A stretch of 64,000 nucleotides of DNA from Roseomonas fluvialis (lineage in GTDB: Bacteria > Pseudomonadota > Alphaproteobacteria > Acetobacterales > Acetobacteraceae), in the NCBI RefSeq assembly GCF_022846615.1, contig NZ_AP025637.1:4675001-4739000 (forward strand). Direction: 5' to 3'. The notes under the pieces were generated by a model. The model saw only the letters and a list, made by a program, of their open reading frames with translations. It did not search any database and was not told the DNA's origin. Made by a program: the position numbers and the translations under genes. Positions 62,188 through 64,000 of this stretch are shown in pieces. Every line of letters starts with the position of its first letter. The first letter of the stretch is position 1.

Positions 62188-62572
62188 CACGCTGCAGGGG
62201 CTGATCGAACGGCTCTCCATCCCGGGCCTGCCCTCCTGGGTGGGCCTGGTCATCCTGCTGGCGATCGGCATTTCGCTGCTGGCGCTGCTGGCCATGCCCT
62301 ATGCGGTGTTCGGCGTGAAGTCGCGGCTCGAGGCGGTGGAGGCGGAACTCGCCGACCTGCGCAGCGAGATCCGTGCCCTGCTGCGCCAGCCCGGAACGGC
62401 AGCGCGCACCGTGGTGGAGGAAGACTACGTGGCCCCGCCGTCACGCCGCGCCGAACCGCGCATCGCCCCGCCAGAGCCGACGCGCCCGCCGGTGCCCCCG
62501 CCCGCCGCGCGCGTGGTGCGCGGGCGAGCCGAACCGCGGCTCGATTGGCCGCGAACGGATCGCGACGCGTGA
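62180..62572 (+). CDS. Single-helix membrane protein, unknown
   Basis: This 130-residue protein starts at GTG 62180, inside the end of moaA. It has an N-terminal amphipathic stretch, one strong helix ([20 protein letters not shown]), a short coiled-coil-like segment ([20 protein letters not shown]) and a proline- and arginine-rich tail that is probably disordered. The overlap with moaA argues for real translation. No function recognised. Confidence 0.65.
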   Translation: MADTLQGLIERLSIPGLPSWVGLVILLAIGISLLALLAMPYAVFGVKSRLEAVEAELADLRSEIRALLRQPGTAARTVVEEDYVAPPSRRAEPRIAPPEPTRPPVPPPAARVVRGRAEPRLDWPRTDRDA

Positions 62573-62832
62573 CGCGCCAAGCGCGGATGCGCGCGTGACC
62601 TCCGAACCGGCCCCGCGGCGCATCCTGGCGGTGCGCCGATTGCGGTGCGCGACACCCCCGCCCCCGCACGAGCCGCCGGCGCTCGATTGCCACGCCTGTC
62701 GGATCGCGCCCCGCGCGATCCGGGCGCGCACAGCGCGACCGCGCCCAACCCGCACGTCGCCGCCGGCGGAACAGTACAGGGCGCGAAAGCCAAGCCCGCG
62801 CATGCGGGCGCCCGGCGCCTAAGGGCAGGAAA

Positions 62833-63687
62833 ATGCATATCTCCGTGATCCAGATGAACCAGGGCAGCGACAAGGCCGCCAACCTCGCGCAGGCGCAGCG
62901 CCTGATCGAGGCCGCGGTGGAAGCCGACCGCCCCGGCCTGGTCTCCCTGCCCGAGACCTGGACCAACCTCGGCGGCGGGCGCGAAAGCCGCCGCGCTGCG
63001 GCCGAGGTGCTGCCCGAACCCGGCGCCGAGGGTGGCGCGGCGTATGAGATGCTGCGCGGCCTCGCGCGCCGCCACGGCATCACGGTGCATGGCGGCTCCA
63101 TCATCGAGGATGGCGGCGAGAAGCTGTTCAACACCACGCTTGTGTTTGGCCCCGACGGCACCGAGGTGGCGCGCTACCGCAAGATCCATCTGTTCGACAT
63201 CACCGCCCCCGACGGCACGGGATATCGCGAAAGCGCGCTGTATGGCGGCGGGTCGGACCTCGCGATGTTCGACGCGCGCGGCATCCGCTTCGCCTGCACC
63301 ATCTGCTACGATATCCGCTTCCCCGAACTGTACCAGCACCTCCGCCGCCGCGGCGCGGAAGCCATCCTGGTGCCGTCCAACTTCACGCTGCAGACCGGCA
63401 AGGACCACTGGGAGGCGCTGTTGCGCGCGCGCGCCATCGACACCCAGTGCTGGATGATCGCGGCGGCGTCGTACGGCACCTACGAGGAACGCGGAGCCGC
63501 GCGCAGCGTCTACGGCCATTCGCTGGTGGCCGACCCCTGGGGCCATGTGGTCGCGAAGTGCAGCGACGGCATCGGCTGGGCCACGGCGCGCATCGACCCG
63601 GCGGTGACCGCCCGCGTGCGCGCCGGCATGCCCTTGCTGGAACACCGCGAGGCCGCGCGCGGCTGGGTCGCGAAGGCCGGCGCGTGA
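62833..63687 (+). CDS. Carbon-nitrogen hydrolase (nitrilase-superfamily amidase, Nit-like)
   Basis: This 284-residue protein has the catalytic triad visible: glutamate in [10 protein letters not shown], lysine in [10 protein letters not shown] and cysteine in [12 protein letters not shown]. The [11 protein letters not shown] and [14 protein letters not shown] segments match the Nit1/Nit2 (deaminated glutathione amidase or omega-amidase) branch. ATG at 62833 has an AAGGGCAGGA ribosome site. Its stop overlaps the nadK start (GTGA). Confidence 0.92.
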   Translation: MHISVIQMNQGSDKAANLAQAQRLIEAAVEADRPGLVSLPETWTNLGGGRESRRAAAEVLPEPGAEGGAAYEMLRGLARRHGITVHGGSIIEDGGEKLFNTTLVFGPDGTEVARYRKIHLFDITAPDGTGYRESALYGGGSDLAMFDARGIRFACTICYDIRFPELYQHLRRRGAEAILVPSNFTLQTGKDHWEALLRARAIDTQCWMIAAASYGTYEERGAARSVYGHSLVADPWGHVVAKCSDGIGWATARIDPAVTARVRAGMPLLEHREAARGWVAKAGA

Positions 63688-64000
63688 GCGCCCCGCGCCT
63701 CGCGATCCTCGCCGCGCAGAACGAGGCGGCGCGGGCCGCGCAGGAAGCACTCGCCGCCCGCTACGGCGCCGCCGACCCGGATACCGCCGAGGTCGTGGTG
63801 GCGCTGGGCGGCGACGGCTTCATGCTCGAGACGCTGCATCGCTTCCTGCATCGTGGCGTGCCCGTGTACGGCATGAACCGCGGCTCGGTCGGCTTCCTGA
63901 TGAACGACTGGCGGGAGGACGACCTGCCCGCGCGCATCGCCGCCGCGCAGGCCTCGACCCTGCACCCGCTGCGCATGCGCGCCTTCCGCAACGGCGCCGC
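63684..64000 (+). CDS. nadK: NAD kinase, 3' partial
   Basis: The GTG start at 63684 overlaps the amidase stop; 105 codons are visible before the window ends. [16 protein letters not shown] holds the GGDG nucleotide motif near residue 45, and [13 protein letters not shown] is the second NAD-kinase signature. The enzyme phosphorylates NAD to NADP. The short N-terminus before GGDG is typical of alphaproteobacterial forms. Confidence 0.9.
   Translation, partial: MSAPRLAILAAQNEAARAAQEALAARYGAADPDTAEVVVALGGDGFMLETLHRFLHRGVPVYGMNRGSVGFLMNDWREDDLPARIAAAQASTLHPLRMRAFRNGA

Noticed and set aside
62595..62822. Possible small gene between the moaA-linked membrane protein and the amidase
   Set aside because: The frame gives an Arg/Pro-rich product with no ribosome site or conserved motif; a single CxxC-like pair is not enough.

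Overview
The window is a high-GC chromosomal segment of an alphaproteobacterium. CtrA, a ChpT-like phosphotransferase, an aa3 cytochrome oxidase operon of alphaproteobacterial layout, a Bug-type tricarboxylate receptor, DUF3553 and Coq7 all point to the Rhodospirillales, most likely the Acetobacteraceae (Roseomonas-like). The genus is an inference. There is no prophage, integrase, transposase gene or CRISPR array. The window opens inside an ABC transporter gene and closes inside an NAD kinase gene.

Layout. 1-7.7 kb: the end of an SbmA/YddA-like ABC protein with a decayed ATPase site, an Ldh-type dehydrogenase, and a carbohydrate/polyol ABC importer operon (binding protein, two permeases, ATPase, SDR dehydrogenase). 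7.9-13.3 kb: D-amino-acid dehydrogenase, serine/threonine dehydratase, DUF1345 protein, Bug receptor and GMC oxidoreductase. 13.3-22.6 kb: an aa3 oxidase operon (ctaC, ctaD, ctaB, a 42-residue CoxF-like protein, ctaG, ctaE), then DUF983, SURF1, an M32 carboxypeptidase and a sulfotransferase. 23-27.3 kb: an unrecognised 399-residue protein behind a MerR-like promoter, a peptide-type binding protein and a phosphotriesterase homologue. 27.4-28.3 kb: ctrA and its promoter.

29.2-34.3 kb is the most distinctive block: acpXL, fabZ, two ketosynthase-like genes, a zinc-type dehydrogenase and lpxXL. In rhizobia this gene set makes and attaches the very-long-chain fatty acid of lipid A. 34.7-40.4 kb holds a PRC-barrel protein, an EEP phosphodiesterase and PLD pair, tRNA-Leu(CAA), a cupin, a GST, DsbB and Coq7. 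40.5-44.2 kb is a compact sulfur block: YeeE/YedE transporter, c-type cytochrome, flavocytochrome c flavoprotein, SoxY and SoxZ. 44.4-53.7 kb contains a redoxin/2OG-oxygenase fusion, an arginase-family protein with an altered metal site, an HNH nuclease, an esterase, GluQRS, CCA transferase and an ABC exporter preceded by a LexA-type box.

53.8-60 kb is a chemosensory operon (chpT-like, cheA, cheW, cheY, cheB, cheR) on the minus strand. 60-64 kb carries DUF3553, a TauE/SafE permease, a 119-bp palindromic element, moaA, a small membrane protein, a nitrilase-family amidase and the start of nadK.

CtrA and the ChpT-like protein are the only visible link between the cell-cycle and chemosensory systems. 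Many genes overlap by 1-4 bases (ATGA, GTGA or TGATG junctions), so most same-strand runs are probably operons.
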